64,000 bases of DNA from contig UQUR01000008.1 in assembly GCA_900544345.1 (NCBI GenBank), positions 22,300 to 86,299 on the forward strand, written 5' to 3'. This stretch comes from an uncultured Sutterella sp. GTDB taxonomy: Bacteria; Pseudomonadota; Gammaproteobacteria; Burkholderiales; Burkholderiaceae_F. The position numbers were made by a program, and so were the translations under genes. Shown one piece after another: positions 34,121 through 44,108 of the stretch. Under the pieces are notes generated by a model. The model ran no database searches, was not told the DNA's origin, and worked only from the letters and a program-made list of their open reading frames with translations. Every line of letters begins with the position of its first letter. Position 1 is the first letter of the stretch.

Positions 34121-36969
34121 CAGGCAAAGCGACGGGATTCACCGGCGCCGAAAAGGTTTTCCACGCAGCGCGAGCACAGCGTCGGGTGTTCTGCTACAGA
34201 GCCGACAGAAGGCACGTAGTGCCAGCAGCGGGCGCACTTTTGAGCTTGCGATTGGTGAACGCTGATCGAGGCAGGACCTTTATGCAAATCGGCTCGGCTT
34301 GTGATCATCACAAAGCGCAATTCGTCTCCAAGACTTGCCAGTGCATCGTAGGCATCGCCTTCGACCGTGATATCCACTTCAGCCTGAAGGCTGGAACCCA
34401 CCTTGCCTTCAGTGCGCAGATTTTCAATTTCTTTTTGAACATCAGCACGGACCTGGCGGATTTTTTCCCACTTTGAGAGCAACTCTTCAGCTCCGTTAAT
34501 AGTCGGCAGATCAAAGAATTCTTCCGTAAAGATCGTGGGCGATTTGCCGGGCTCGAAAATGGCAAACGCTTCTTCAGCCGTAAAGGAGAGAATCGGAGCC
34601 ATCAGGCGCAGGTAGGCAGCCGTGATGTACCACAAAGCCGTCTGAGCCGAACGACGGGCAAGACCCGTTGTGGCGGTCGTATACAGACGGTCTTTGAGGA
34701 TATCCAGATAGAAGCTTCCCAAATCATCACTTGCAAACGATTGAAGCTTGGAGACAATCGGATGGAAGTCATTGTTTCTGTAAAGCTCAATGATTTCTTT
34801 TTGAAGTTCTGCCACGCGGGCAATGGCCCAACGGTCCAGTTCAACCATGTCTTCAAAAGCGACGGCATCTTTGGTGATGTCGAAGTCACTCGTATTGGCC
34901 AAAAGGAAGCGCAATGTGTTGCGAATACGACGATAGGAGTCTGTGACGTGCTTGACAATGGTCTTACCGAAGCTCAAATCACCGGAGTAATCGGTCGAAG
35001 CCACCCAAAGACGAATGATTTCAGCGCCGTAAGTCTTGGTTGCATCCATTAATTGAACGGTATTGCCAAGGCTCTTACTCATCTTCATGCCTTTTTCATC
35101 CACGGTAAAGCCGTGTGTAAGGAGGGCATTGTAAGGAGCGCGGCCGTCGAGCATCACACCGATTAACAGAGAGGAGTGGAACCAACCGCGGTGTTGGTCA
35201 CTGCCTTCAAGATACAGGTCAATCGGGAAATCAAGCTTATCTTTGTGCGAGCCACGAACAACAGTAGCGTGAGTGGAGCCGGAATCGAACCAGACGTCAA
35301 GAATATCGGTTGTTTTATCGTATTGCTGAGCTTCTTCAGCACTCATGAAATCTTCGGCTTTTGCCTGTGTCCAGGTTTCAATGCCACCCTTTTCCACGCG
35401 CTTGGCCACTTCTTCCATGATTTCAAGCGTACGGGGATGCAGTTTTCCCGTTACCTTGTGGGTAAAGAAGGGCAGAGGCACACCCCAGTTGCGTTGGCGG
35501 GAAATACACCAGTCGGGGCGATTGGCAATCATGGCATGCAAGCGGTTATAACCCCAACTCGGGTAGAACTTTGTTGCGTCAACAGCCTCTAACGCTGCTT
35601 CACGCAGGCTCTTAGGTTGCTCTGTGCCGATTGCAGGACGCGTATCTTCTGTGCTCTTATCCATACGGATAAACCATTGACTCGTTGCGCGATAAATCAA
35701 AGGCGTTTTGTGGCGCCAGCAATGCATATAACTGTGCACTTGTGTGCCGTAATGCAAAAGATTGCCGGATTCTTTGAGTTTTTCAACAATAACCGGCTGT
35801 GCTTTCCAGATATGAAGTCCTCCAAAAAGAGGAAGCTCGTCTGCATACACTCCGTTACCTTGCACAGGGTTAAGAATTTCATCGTTATGCATGCCGTACT
35901 TCTTGCAGGTATAGAAGTCATCTACACCATAGGCAGGAGCTGAGTGAACGATGCCTGTACCGGCTGTTGAGTCCACGTATTCGGCTAATTCGACAGGACT
36001 GAAGCGCTTGTAGCCTGCATCCATCTGAGCAAGCGGGTGCATGAAGCGGACGAGTTCAAAAGCTGCCCCCTTAGCACTGGCCACAACGCTGCCTTGCATT
36101 TCATAGCGTTTGAGGCAGTCTTCAACGAGTTTGTCACACAAAATCAAGTAACGGTCACCGCAATCAACCAAGACGTAGTCTAATTCTGGATGCATATTCA
36201 GGGCCTGGTTGGCAGGAATCGTCCAAGGCGTCGTGGTCCAAATGACGGTGTACGTGGGTTTATCAAGCTTGCGGCTATAAATCTCTTCAACTCGTGTTTT
36301 ATCTTCATCAGCCAATGGGAAGGCGACATCAATGATAGGACCTTTGATGTCTTTATATTCCACCTCAGCTTCTGCCAATGCCGACTGACAGTCAAAGCAC
36401 CAGTTCACAGGTTTGAGACCGCGATAGACATAGCCTTTTTCCATGAGCTTAGCCAACACACGAATTTGAGCGGCTTCTGTATCAAAACGAAGTGTGAGGT
36501 AGGGATCATCCCAGTCACCCAATACCCCCATACGCTCAAAACCGGCCTTTTGGCGTGCGACTTGTTCATGAGCATACTGACGGGCTTTTGCCTGAAGTTC
36601 AACGATCGGCAGGTTTTTGCCGTAGAGTTTTTCAATTTGAATTTCAATGGGCATTCCGTGGCAGTCCCAGCCGGGGACGTACGGAGCGTCGTAACCCATC
36701 AAGGTACGGGATTTCAAAATGATGTCTTTTAAAACCTTATTGACGCCATGGCCTAAATGCAGGTCGCCGTTAGCATACGGAGGACCATCATGCAAAATAA
36801 AATGTTTGCGTCCTTTTTTTGCATTGCGAATCACGCCATAAATATCTTTTTGCTGCCACTCTTTAATCCAATTGGGCTCACGAGCAGGTAAATTACCGCG
36901 CATCGGAAATGGAGTATCCGGCAGGTTAAGCGGATACTTTTGGGTTTGATCTTCAGTTGTTTTTGCCAT
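34120..36969 (-). CDS. ileS: Isoleucine--tRNA ligase
   Basis: A class I aminoacyl-tRNA synthetase of 949 residues, the usual bacterial type 1 length. HIGH-like [11 protein letters not shown] at about residue 67, the editing (CP1) domain with [21 protein letters not shown] in [11 protein letters not shown] near residue 610, and a C-terminal zinc-binding segment CARCWHY...LCSRC are all visible. The presence of the C-terminal zinc ribbon indicates the mupirocin-sensitive class. It lies between ribF and lspA. Confidence 0.98.
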   Translation of the reverse strand: MAKTTEDQTQKYPLNLPDTPFPMRGNLPAREPNWIKEWQQKDIYGVIRNAKKGRKHFILHDGPPYANGDLHLGHGVNKVLKDIILKSRTLMGYDAPYVPGWDCHGMPIEIQIEKLYGKNLPIVELQAKARQYAHEQVARQKAGFERMGVLGDWDDPYLTLRFDTEAAQIRVLAKLMEKGYVYRGLKPVNWCFDCQSALAEAEVEYKDIKGPIIDVAFPLADEDKTRVEEIYSRKLDKPTYTVIWTTTPWTIPANQALNMHPELDYVLVDCGDRYLILCDKLVEDCLKRYEMQGSVVASAKGAAFELVRFMHPLAQMDAGYKRFSPVELAEYVDSTAGTGIVHSAPAYGVDDFYTCKKYGMHNDEILNPVQGNGVYADELPLFGGLHIWKAQPVIVEKLKESGNLLHYGTQVHSYMHCWRHKTPLIYRATSQWFIRMDKSTEDTRPAIGTEQPKSLREAALEAVDATKFYPSWGYNRLHAMIANRPDWCISRQRNWGVPLPFFTHKVTGKLHPRTLEIMEEVAKRVEKGGIETWTQAKAEDFMSAEEAQQYDKTTDILDVWFDSGSTHATVVRGSHKDKLDFPIDLYLEGSDQHRGWFHSSLLIGVMLDGRAPYNALLTHGFTVDEKGMKMSKSLGNTVQLMDATKTYGAEIIRLWVASTDYSGDLSFGKTIVKHVTDSYRRIRNTLRFLLANTSDFDITKDAVAFEDMVELDRWAIARVAELQKEIIELYRNNDFHPIVSKLQSFASDDLGSFYLDILKDRLYTTATTGLARRSAQTALWYITAAYLRLMAPILSFTAEEAFAIFEPGKSPTIFTEEFFDLPTINGAEELLSKWEKIRQVRADVQKEIENLRTEGKVGSSLQAEVDITVEGDAYDALASLGDELRFVMITSRADLHKGPASISVHQSQAQKCARCWHYVPSVGSVAEHPTLCSRCVENLFGAGESRRFA

Positions 36970-37046
36970 GATGTCTCCTTGGTCCCCTCGGACTCTTCAA
37001 GGTTTGTTAAACACAAATAGCGTGCGAATTTTTCGTTGGCTTCGCA

Positions 37047-38030
37047 CTAACCGTACATTTCAGTAAGTTCCGTATCGGAACGAGCTAAGCCGACTATGCC
37101 TCTGGCTTTTTGTGCATCAGCATTGATAGCGGCTTTTAATTCATCCAAATTGGCAAACTTTTTATCGTCTCGCAATTTGTCTAAAAATTCCACTCGAACA
37201 ATTTTCCCGTAACAATCGGTGTGATAGTCAAAAATATGGGTCTCCAAGAGATACTTTTTGGGCTGCCCTTCGGTGACGGTTGGCCGGCAGGTAATTGTTG
37301 CTACGCCGCCGAGCGGATACGGGGCTAAACCATGGACAAAAACGGCATACACGCCTTTTACAGCGGGCTCACCATTCTTGTCAACTGGAATGCAGTCCAA
37401 GTTAATTGTCGGGAAACCCAAGGTACGACCTAATTCTTGACCATGAACAACGCGGCCGGTGATGTGATAGTGGTGTCCTAAAAGCTGAGTCACCTCATAG
37501 AGGTCGTTCTCGAGTAGGGCTTTTCTCAGTCGTGTACTGGAAATACGACTGGTGCCGTGAAATAAGGTAGGGGAGACCCAAACCTCAAAACCTAATTCTT
37601 TGCCAAGCTCTTTGAGATCTTCAACGGTTCCCAATCCTTTATAGCCGAAATGGAAATCTTCTCCAACTGTTACCCAACGAGCATGAAGTCCTTCAACCAA
37701 AACCTCTTCGGCAAATTGCCGAGGAGTCATTCGAGCGAGCCTTTCATTGAAATTAAGAAAAATAACGCGTTGAATTCCACAGGCAGCAATGTCGAGCACT
37801 TTATCTCGAATGTTGTTAACCCGTGCTAATACCTCATGACCGTGAGGATAGATTTCCTTGGGGTGCGGTTCAAAAGTAACAGCGCAAGGCATCAGGCCGC
37901 GTAAATCTGCAGCTTGAACAACTTCGTGCAGCAAGGCTTGATGACCACGATGAACACCGTCAAAGTTTCCAATGGCCACTGCGCAGTCAATTTTCTTTAA
38001 TGGTTGAGGAACCCCTCTGAATACTTTCAT
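37047..38030 (-). CDS. ribF: Bifunctional riboflavin kinase / FAD synthetase
   Basis: Converts riboflavin to FMN and FAD. The 327-residue product has the N-terminal FMN adenylyltransferase domain with AIGNFDGVHRGHQALL (HxGH-like) and SSTRLRKAL (the family's variant second signature), and the C-terminal riboflavin kinase with GRVVHGQELGRTLGFPTINL. ATG 38030 is used; in-frame TTG further upstream has no support. Its leader contains the same 17-nt motif as the adk leader. No FMN riboswitch was seen. Confidence 0.96.
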   Translation of the reverse strand: MKVFRGVPQPLKKIDCAVAIGNFDGVHRGHQALLHEVVQAADLRGLMPCAVTFEPHPKEIYPHGHEVLARVNNIRDKVLDIAACGIQRVIFLNFNERLARMTPRQFAEEVLVEGLHARWVTVGEDFHFGYKGLGTVEDLKELGKELGFEVWVSPTLFHGTSRISSTRLRKALLENDLYEVTQLLGHHYHITGRVVHGQELGRTLGFPTINLDCIPVDKNGEPAVKGVYAVFVHGLAPYPLGGVATITCRPTVTEGQPKKYLLETHIFDYHTDCYGKIVRVEFLDKLRDDKKFANLDELKAAINADAQKARGIVGLARSDTELTEMYG

Positions 38031-38074
38031 ATGACAAACAGTCTCAAACAAACCCCAAATTTTAACAAATATGT

Positions 38075-38091
38075 ACTCAAGGGATTTGAGC
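38075..38091. repeat. 17-nt motif upstream of ribF, identical to one upstream of adk
   Basis: Second copy of ACTCAAGGGATTTGAGC, 45 nt upstream of the ribF start and in the same orientation relative to the gene as the adk copy at 21548-21564. Confidence 0.5.
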
Positions 38092-38129
38092 GGTTTCTAT
38101 TAGTTAGAAAGAAAAAAGTTCTGTTGCGC

Positions 38130-39509
38130 TCAAGACTTCTGGCAAACACCTCGAGAGCTTCGCATCGGCTCGAAATAGGCTGCAGCTGATGTTCCTATCA
38201 CAGAAAGAACAAAAGCCATCAGAGTCAATTCGAAGTGTCCCGTCCACTCAGCCCAAAAAGCAATCAAACCGCATAGGATAATGGTGGTAATGATAATCGG
38301 ACGATTAAGAAGACGAGATGAGAAAACCGCTGCAAATACGGGCGCTATGACAGCACACACATACATGTTGTTGGCCATGAGCAATAAATCTAAAATGCCG
38401 CGCTCCGAGCTGCTCAAAAGCAGGGCAACAAGAGTCAGAACACACATCACCAAACGCGATGTTTTTATGCTGGGATTGCGAATTAAATCATTGGAAACAA
38501 CAGTCGCAGCAGTGAGTAAACAGGAGTCTGCCGAAGATAAAATGGCGCTGATTAAAATCAAAAACAATATTTGCTGAAAGATAAGCGGCAGCTGAGCGGC
38601 AACAGCGGCTAAAACTTGATCAGAAGGCGTGGAAGAAGGCAGAAAATCTCGGGCTTGTATGCCGATTAAAACAAACAGAATCGCAAGAAAAATCAATCCT
38701 ACTATGGCAATCATTGCCCCCTTGTGTGCAACTTCATCGCTGCGAGCACTCATAAAACGAGAAAAAAGCATCGGACAGACGACATAACTGCCGCCAATGA
38801 GTAACGCAAAGCGGCTTAAATCTTGAGTTTGGAATTGATCGTTTAAAAGTTTAAAACGAAATGCTGAGAGAGGTTGCGGACTGGCATGAATCAAAGCAAA
38901 AAGCAGCACTGCCAGGCCGATCATCATGACAGACAGTTGAATGACATCGCTTTTGATGACTGTTGCCTGACCGCCGATTAATGTGTAGAGCAAAATGACA
39001 AAAGCTCCCAGAAAAAGAGAGGTTTGTGCATCGCTTCCGGTCATTTGTTCAACAATACTGCTCATGGCACTGAACTGAGCAGCCAAGATAGCGACCCAAG
39101 CGAGAACGATGATAAATGCGCAAAGTTTTGTTGCTCTGCCACCCAATCGTTCTTTAACCGTTTCGAGCATCGTCAGGCAAGGTCTGCGGCGTAACTTTTT
39201 CAAAAGAAAAATATTCAGAATGCTCAGACCGATAGCTCCGGACAAAAGCCACCAAATAGCTGGGAAGCCCACAGAGAAAGCCAATCCGCACATTCCGATG
39301 GTGGCCGATGCTCCGACACAGGAAGCAATTACGGAAAAGCCAACCTGCAGACTCGAGGCTTTGCGGCCGGCAACAAAATAATCCTCTTTAGACAAAAGGT
39401 GTTTGGATTCCAATAAGGCAAGGACAAGAAAAACAGAAGAAAAAATCAGAAATGCAATCACATCGGGCCTTTTGGGAAAGGTCGTTAAATTTCGGAGTCT
39501 ACAAAGCAT
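38130..39509 (-). CDS. Sodium:solute symporter (SSS) family transporter
   Basis: An inner-membrane Na+-coupled transporter with about 13 helices. Family landmarks are YFVAGRKASSLQVGFSVIAS, the stretch ASCVGASATIGMCGLAFSVG, and the sodium-site helix ILISAILSSADSCLLTAATV. The start is uncertain: ATG 39509 gives 459 residues, but the GTG at 39461 with AAAGG upstream would begin right before the first helix. The substrate is unknown; relatives carry proline, pantothenate, sugars or acids. It lies 78 bp upstream of the ribF leader on the same strand. Confidence 0.82.
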   Translation of the reverse strand: MLCRLRNLTTFPKRPDVIAFLIFSSVFLVLALLESKHLLSKEDYFVAGRKASSLQVGFSVIASCVGASATIGMCGLAFSVGFPAIWWLLSGAIGLSILNIFLLKKLRRRPCLTMLETVKERLGGRATKLCAFIIVLAWVAILAAQFSAMSSIVEQMTGSDAQTSLFLGAFVILLYTLIGGQATVIKSDVIQLSVMMIGLAVLLFALIHASPQPLSAFRFKLLNDQFQTQDLSRFALLIGGSYVVCPMLFSRFMSARSDEVAHKGAMIAIVGLIFLAILFVLIGIQARDFLPSSTPSDQVLAAVAAQLPLIFQQILFLILISAILSSADSCLLTAATVVSNDLIRNPSIKTSRLVMCVLTLVALLLSSSERGILDLLLMANNMYVCAVIAPVFAAVFSSRLLNRPIIITTIILCGLIAFWAEWTGHFELTLMAFVLSVIGTSAAAYFEPMRSSRGVCQKS

Positions 39510-39629
39510 TGTTCTGAAGTTCAATACGTTGTGTGCAAAGCATCAATCTCAGAAAAAATTAACCCGATGAATTTTTTGTTTTCCATGAAAAGGTACAATT
39601 CAATCATCTATTTATTTTTAATTTAGAAA

Positions 39630-40283
39630 ATGAAAAAAATCGTCGTTTTGATTTCCGGTCGCGGCAGCAACTTTGTCGCTATTGAAGAATGCGCTCTTGC
39701 GGAAAATTGGGAGCAGAACATCGGCGCAAAAATTGTTGCCGTGATTTCCAATCGGCCTGATGCCAAGGGGTTGGAATTGGCTAAGGGTTACGGTATTGAT
39801 GCCGTTTGCGTTGATCACAAAGCTTTTGAAACAAGAGAAGCTTTTGAAGAAAAACTTGCCGAAGTGATTTCAAAATACGAACCGGATTTGATTGTTTTGG
39901 CCGGTTTCATGCGTATTTTGACCGCCGGCTTTGTCGATCGCTTTGAAGGCAAGATTCTTAACATTCATCCGGCACTTTTACCTTCATTTAAAGGCTTAGA
40001 TACTCATCAGAGAGCCATTGATGCCGGCGTGCGCATGGCAGGAACGACAGTGCACTTTGTGACGGCTGCTTTAGACGGCGGAGCAATTATTGCCCAGGCG
40101 GCAGTGCCTGTGCTACCGTCTGATGATGCTCATCGCCTGGCCGACCGGGTATTGGTTTATGAGCATCAGATTTATGCCCTAGCAGTTAAGGCCTGTATTA
40201 CTGGGCGTGTTCGCTATGAAGGCGATCGTGCGGTAATGGATGATGAAACGGCACTGGGGCTCACCTTATTCGGACAGGTTTAA
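39630..40283 (+). CDS. purN: Phosphoribosylglycinamide formyltransferase
   Basis: Transfers a formyl group from 10-formyl-THF to GAR in purine synthesis, and so uses the product of the Fhs reaction encoded at the left edge. The 217-residue product shows VLISGRGSNFVAIEE at the N-terminus, VLAGFMRILTAGFVDRFEG, the catalytic NIHPALLPSFKGLDTH (Asn and His), TTVHFVTAALDGGAIIAQ (catalytic Asp) and a PVLPSDD end. The RsmB-type gene starts 2 bp later. Confidence 0.96.
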   Translation: MKKIVVLISGRGSNFVAIEECALAENWEQNIGAKIVAVISNRPDAKGLELAKGYGIDAVCVDHKAFETREAFEEKLAEVISKYEPDLIVLAGFMRILTAGFVDRFEGKILNIHPALLPSFKGLDTHQRAIDAGVRMAGTTVHFVTAALDGGAIIAQAAVPVLPSDDAHRLADRVLVYEHQIYALAVKACITGRVRYEGDRAVMDDETALGLTLFGQV

Positions 40284-40285
40284 AA

Positions 40286-41758
40286 ATGATGCAGGAAAAA
40301 AGAAGTAAATTTCGCCGTTCATCCGACACATGCTCTCGTAAACTCACGGAAAGACAGCGCGCAGCACGAAGCCGTCAAATTCAGGAAAGCCGTGCGATGA
40401 GTAAAGATGAGCGTCGGCAAAGAGCCGGCTCCCACCACGATGTGGCGCAGCGTCAGACACGCACAGGCGGTCCCCGTGTGACAGGCTTGATTGTTGATGA
40501 ATTGGGTAAAGCTTTGGCGACCGTTTTGAAATTGGACGGGCCGGCCGATGTTTTGATGAGCCGCTTTTTCAGACTCAATCATAAGCTGGGAGCCCGTGAC
40601 AGAAGCGTAATAGCCGAAGCGATTTTTTATACTCTGCGTCACCTCTCAACCATTTCCTGGCAAATGAAGCCCATTGTCCCAGCCAGAGCACCGCGCTTAA
40701 CGGCCATGGTGGCCCTGGCTCGCATCTACGGTCGTCAGGCGCTTGACGAACGTACGGTCGGCAATGATGCAGGTCCCCTGGACAATATTCTTCGGTCTAA
40801 GCCGGAAAACGCAACCGCTTTTGTACAGTCCGAGTTGCCGTACTGGCTTTATGAAAAACTGCTCAATCAATTTGCAGATGAAGCTCCCGCTCTTTTTGAA
40901 TCTATGAAAGAGGGTGCACCGCTTGATTTGAGAGTCAATCTTTTAAAGGCCAAGCGTGAAGAGGTGATGCAGGATTTGGCCGAACATGGAGTGGCGGCCG
41001 TTGAGACTCCAATGTCACCCGATGGTGTGCGGCTCATGACAAAGCCCGGTTTAACCAGTTGGTCCATTTACCGCGAGGGTAAAATTGATGTTCAGGATGA
41101 AGGCAGCCAATTGATTGCCCGCCTGGTGCAGCCCAAGCGCGGTGAGATGGTTTGTGACTTTTGTGCGGGAGCCGGCGGAAAAACTTTAGCGCTCGGGGCA
41201 CTGATGCGATCAACCGGACGGTTATATGCTTTTGATGTCAATGAAAAGCGCCTGGCAGGATTAACGCCCCGTATGCGACGGGCCGGTCTCAGCAATGTTC
41301 ATCCGATCGCGATTAAAACGGAAAGAGATACGCGAGTGAAGCGCCTTACCGGCAAGTTTGACCGCGTGTTGGTGGATGCGCCCTGCTCAGGTACCGGAAC
41401 TCTGCGCCGCAATCCCGATTTGCGCTGGCGCATGAATGAAGAGGAATTGGCCAGAATCAATGCGATTCAGGCTAATGTTTTGGATTCTGCGAGCCGTTTG
41501 GTTAAAGCGGGCGGCAGACTGGTGTATGCAACCTGTTCATTGCTCAAGCAGGAAAACCAGGATGTTGTTGAGGCTTTCTTAGCCAATCATCCGGATTTCG
41601 AAATCATGGATGCAACGGAAGTTTTAGCCAAGCAGGGAGTCAATTTGCCTGATTGCGCCAAATCTCATGCTCCGTACTTTGTGATGGCGCCGCACCAAAG
41701 CGGAACAGATGGTTTCTTCGGGGCGGTATTGGTGAGAAAAGATCCCAACGCTTCTTAG
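40286..41758 (+). CDS. RsmB/NOP-family RNA (cytosine-C5)-methyltransferase
   Basis: An SAM-dependent m5C RNA methyltransferase of 490 residues, probably acting on 16S rRNA. A basic N-terminal stretch of about 65 residues (KRSKFRRSSDTCSRKLTERQ) is followed by a NusB-like helical region and the Rossmann domain with CDFCAGAGGKTLALGAL. The two catalytic Cys lie in DAPCSGTGTLRRNPD and VYATCSLLKQEN. The basic N-terminal tail is unusual compared with E. coli RsmB (429). It is translated directly after purN with a 2-bp gap and ends in a terminator. Confidence 0.88.
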   Translation: MMQEKRSKFRRSSDTCSRKLTERQRAARSRQIQESRAMSKDERRQRAGSHHDVAQRQTRTGGPRVTGLIVDELGKALATVLKLDGPADVLMSRFFRLNHKLGARDRSVIAEAIFYTLRHLSTISWQMKPIVPARAPRLTAMVALARIYGRQALDERTVGNDAGPLDNILRSKPENATAFVQSELPYWLYEKLLNQFADEAPALFESMKEGAPLDLRVNLLKAKREEVMQDLAEHGVAAVETPMSPDGVRLMTKPGLTSWSIYREGKIDVQDEGSQLIARLVQPKRGEMVCDFCAGAGGKTLALGALMRSTGRLYAFDVNEKRLAGLTPRMRRAGLSNVHPIAIKTERDTRVKRLTGKFDRVLVDAPCSGTGTLRRNPDLRWRMNEEELARINAIQANVLDSASRLVKAGGRLVYATCSLLKQENQDVVEAFLANHPDFEIMDATEVLAKQGVNLPDCAKSHAPYFVMAPHQSGTDGFFGAVLVRKDPNAS

Positions 41759-41779
41759 AGTATTCGCGACTAAAATAAA

Positions 41780-41820
41780 AACGCTCACTTTTAAAATAAT
41801 TAAAGTGGGCGTTGGTTTTT
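41780..41820 (+). terminator. Intrinsic terminator after the RsmB-type gene
   Basis: AACGCTCACTTTT (41780-41792) pairs with TAAAGTGGGCGTT (41800-41812) with one G-U pair, followed by GGTTTTT. Confidence 0.75.
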
Positions 41821-41834
41821 AAGCGAAGGTTTTT

Positions 41835-43058
41835 ATGCTTTTCAGTGTTCCCAAGTCTTTGGCATTTCTGCTGGCCATGTGTTCAATGGTCGGACCTTTG
41901 TCGGCCAATACTTATATGCCGGGCCTTGGGATGATTGCCGACGAGTTTGCGGTCAGTGAAGTGGCCGCTTATCAGACACTTTCAAGCTATCTGATGTGTT
42001 TTGCTTTCTCATCGCTTTTTGTCGGAGCGATTTCCGATAGCCTCGGACGCCGGCCGGTTATGATGGGAGGACTTTTTTGTTACAGTCTTTCGTGCTTAAT
42101 TTGTGCCGTCAGTTCCAACTACGAGACATTTTTAATCGGGCGCATCCTCATGGGACTTTTTGCCAGTACGGGAACAGTATTGGCCATGGCTGTAACGCGT
42201 GATTTATTCAGCGGCCGTCAGGCTCAGGAATTAACAAGTTTAATTGCTGTGATTTTTGCCCTGGCACCGGCTCTGGCACCGATTATCGGAGGGTGGCTTG
42301 TGGTGCTTTTCGGCTGGCGCAGTGTTTTTATTTTCCTGGCTTCTTTTGCGCTTTTGATGGCTTGTATCACGTATTTTTTGCTCCACGAGACCCATCCCAG
42401 AGAAAAAAGAACGGCTTTTCATTTCGTGCCTCTTGTGACAACCTATGCTCACTCCTTTAAAAATATTGCCTTTACAGCCGGTGTATTCTGTAACGGTTTC
42501 GTTTTCATGGGCTCGATTCTTTTTTCTGCCGGAGCTCCCGACTACGTAGAAAATGTAATGGGAATGGGAGTGACGGATTTCGGTTATCTGATGATTCCTT
42601 TGATCGGGTTTTCTGTGACCGGATCGATTTTCTGTACGAAGATTGCGGCGTATTTCGGTGAAGTCAAAACGATGTGGATTCAGATTGCTCTGATGTATGC
42701 GGCGGGCATCGCGGGTGTTGCCATGAATTATTTCTGGCACGTACCGTATCCGATCTGTCTTTTCGCAGTCATTATTTACAGCACTGCAATGAGTGTCATC
42801 CGACCGATTATGACCGTGTACAACCTGGACTATTTCCCGCAAAACAGAGGAATGGCTGCGAGTATTCAGCAGTTTTTCCAAACGTCGGCCTTTGCCATTT
42901 GTGCAGCGTTGTGGGTGCCGATTGTGATGGGAGAGGCTTGGAAGTATGATGCGGTCTTGCTTTTGTGCGGCGTCATGGTGAGCCTAACGTGGGTGATCGT
43001 CCTAAAAACACGTCCCCGTTGCCTGCCAGAAGACTATCAATCACAGAAAAGTCAGTAG
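41835..43058 (+). CDS. Bcr/CflA-family multidrug efflux MFS transporter
   Basis: An inner-membrane drug:H+ antiporter of 407 residues with twelve helices. Landmarks are the DHA1-type N-terminus (STNTYMPGLGMIADEF-like NTYMPGLGMIADEF), the MFS motif A in GAISDSLGRRPVMMGGL and motif C-like ALAPALAPIIGGWLVVLFGW. Substrates of Bcr/CflA proteins include bicyclomycin, chloramphenicol and sulfonamides; none can be predicted here. It converges with the AEC gene and overlaps it by 18 bp. Confidence 0.85.
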   Translation: MLFSVPKSLAFLLAMCSMVGPLSANTYMPGLGMIADEFAVSEVAAYQTLSSYLMCFAFSSLFVGAISDSLGRRPVMMGGLFCYSLSCLICAVSSNYETFLIGRILMGLFASTGTVLAMAVTRDLFSGRQAQELTSLIAVIFALAPALAPIIGGWLVVLFGWRSVFIFLASFALLMACITYFLLHETHPREKRTAFHFVPLVTTYAHSFKNIAFTAGVFCNGFVFMGSILFSAGAPDYVENVMGMGVTDFGYLMIPLIGFSVTGSIFCTKIAAYFGEVKTMWIQIALMYAAGIAGVAMNYFWHVPYPICLFAVIIYSTAMSVIRPIMTVYNLDYFPQNRGMAASIQQFFQTSAFAICAALWVPIVMGEAWKYDAVLLLCGVMVSLTWVIVLKTRPRCLPEDYQSQKSQ

Positions 43059-43937
43059 CGCAGAAACGATCACCACGCTGCAGGCTACTGAAAGCGAATT
43101 GAGGTTGGCCGCCATTGACGGGTTGCACTTAGCTTTAATACAGAAAATTAAACCGACGACAGGAATCGGCGCCCAGGCGATGAGCGCAAGAATTTTTCGG
43201 ATTTCTTCAGAAAAAGGCAGCAGATAGTACATGGCAAGCGACATGATGAGAGACCCCGCAAGCCTTATGCACAAAAGGCGCAGCAACTCTTTAAGTTGAT
43301 CTGCAGGCATACTGAAGCGAATACTTTGTCCTAAGAGAATCATCGCTAAAAAAGCGTTGGCATTGGCTCCGATCTGTGCCCAATCTACAATCGTTTTCGG
43401 AAACGTGAGCCCTAAAACAGACAGGGTAAGCATGACAAAATAAGAGCAGATCGGACCAGAACTGAACATTCGTTTCAGGATGGTTTTGACAAGCGCCACA
43501 CCCGTACCCGTTCCGGAACCTAACGCATAGGTGGTGCCGGTACACATGATGGAGTTGCCGATATCAAAAAGGCAAATTGAAAGGAAGCCCGTCGGTGTGA
43601 CAAATGACTGAAGAAAGGGCATCACAAACGTACCGATGTTAAAGCCCGAGAGATTGAGCATGTCAAAGAGTCTTTTTTCGGGGTGTCGGTACGTAATCAG
43701 ACAGGCAATGCCGATCATAAAAAAGTTGGTTAAAAGTCCCAGTCCGATGAGCCAGAGATAATTCCATTCAAGGTGCAGACCGTTTAAGCAGACCAGAATC
43801 AGGCACGGCAATGTGACATAAAGCAAAAGGCCGGAGAGCGCGTGTACGGTGTCTTCTTTGAGGATATGGGTGCGCTTGAGAAAGTAGCCGATAAAAATAA
43901 AAAGCACAAAGCCCAGAACTTTAATGAGACCGTCCAC
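43041..43937 (-). CDS. AEC (auxin efflux carrier) family transporter
   Basis: An inner-membrane transporter of 298 residues with about ten helices and the family pattern IFIGYFLKRTHILKEDTVHALSGLLLYVTLPCLIL at the N-terminus, shown here only as landmark text from residues 15-50. An ATP-independent carrier; bacterial members carry malate, malonate or other carboxylates. Divergent from the iron-siderophore transport cluster and convergent with the MFS gene (18-bp overlap). Confidence 0.85.
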   Translation of the reverse strand: MDGLIKVLGFVLFIFIGYFLKRTHILKEDTVHALSGLLLYVTLPCLILVCLNGLHLEWNYLWLIGLGLLTNFFMIGIACLITYRHPEKRLFDMLNLSGFNIGTFVMPFLQSFVTPTGFLSICLFDIGNSIMCTGTTYALGSGTGTGVALVKTILKRMFSSGPICSYFVMLTLSVLGLTFPKTIVDWAQIGANANAFLAMILLGQSIRFSMPADQLKELLRLLCIRLAGSLIMSLAMYYLLPFSEEIRKILALIAWAPIPVVGLIFCIKAKCNPSMAANLNSLSVACSVVIVSALLTFL

Positions 43938-44108
43938 GTTAACAATCCTTCTTTTAGGGTTGATTGATCATTGTACGCTCAGCGGATTTCAATCTGAAAA
44001 GTGCTGATAGCTTAGGAGAGAATATTTAGCAAAAAGAGTTCAGAAATAAACAATTTTGTGCAATTGATTTTTTTTAAAATAAAAACACTATGCAAAAGGA
44101 GCGGGGCA

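Noticed and set aside
42240..42881. A 213-codon minus-strand frame inside the MFS gene
   Set aside because: Rich in His/Arg/Asn as expected for antisense of a membrane-protein gene; no family features.
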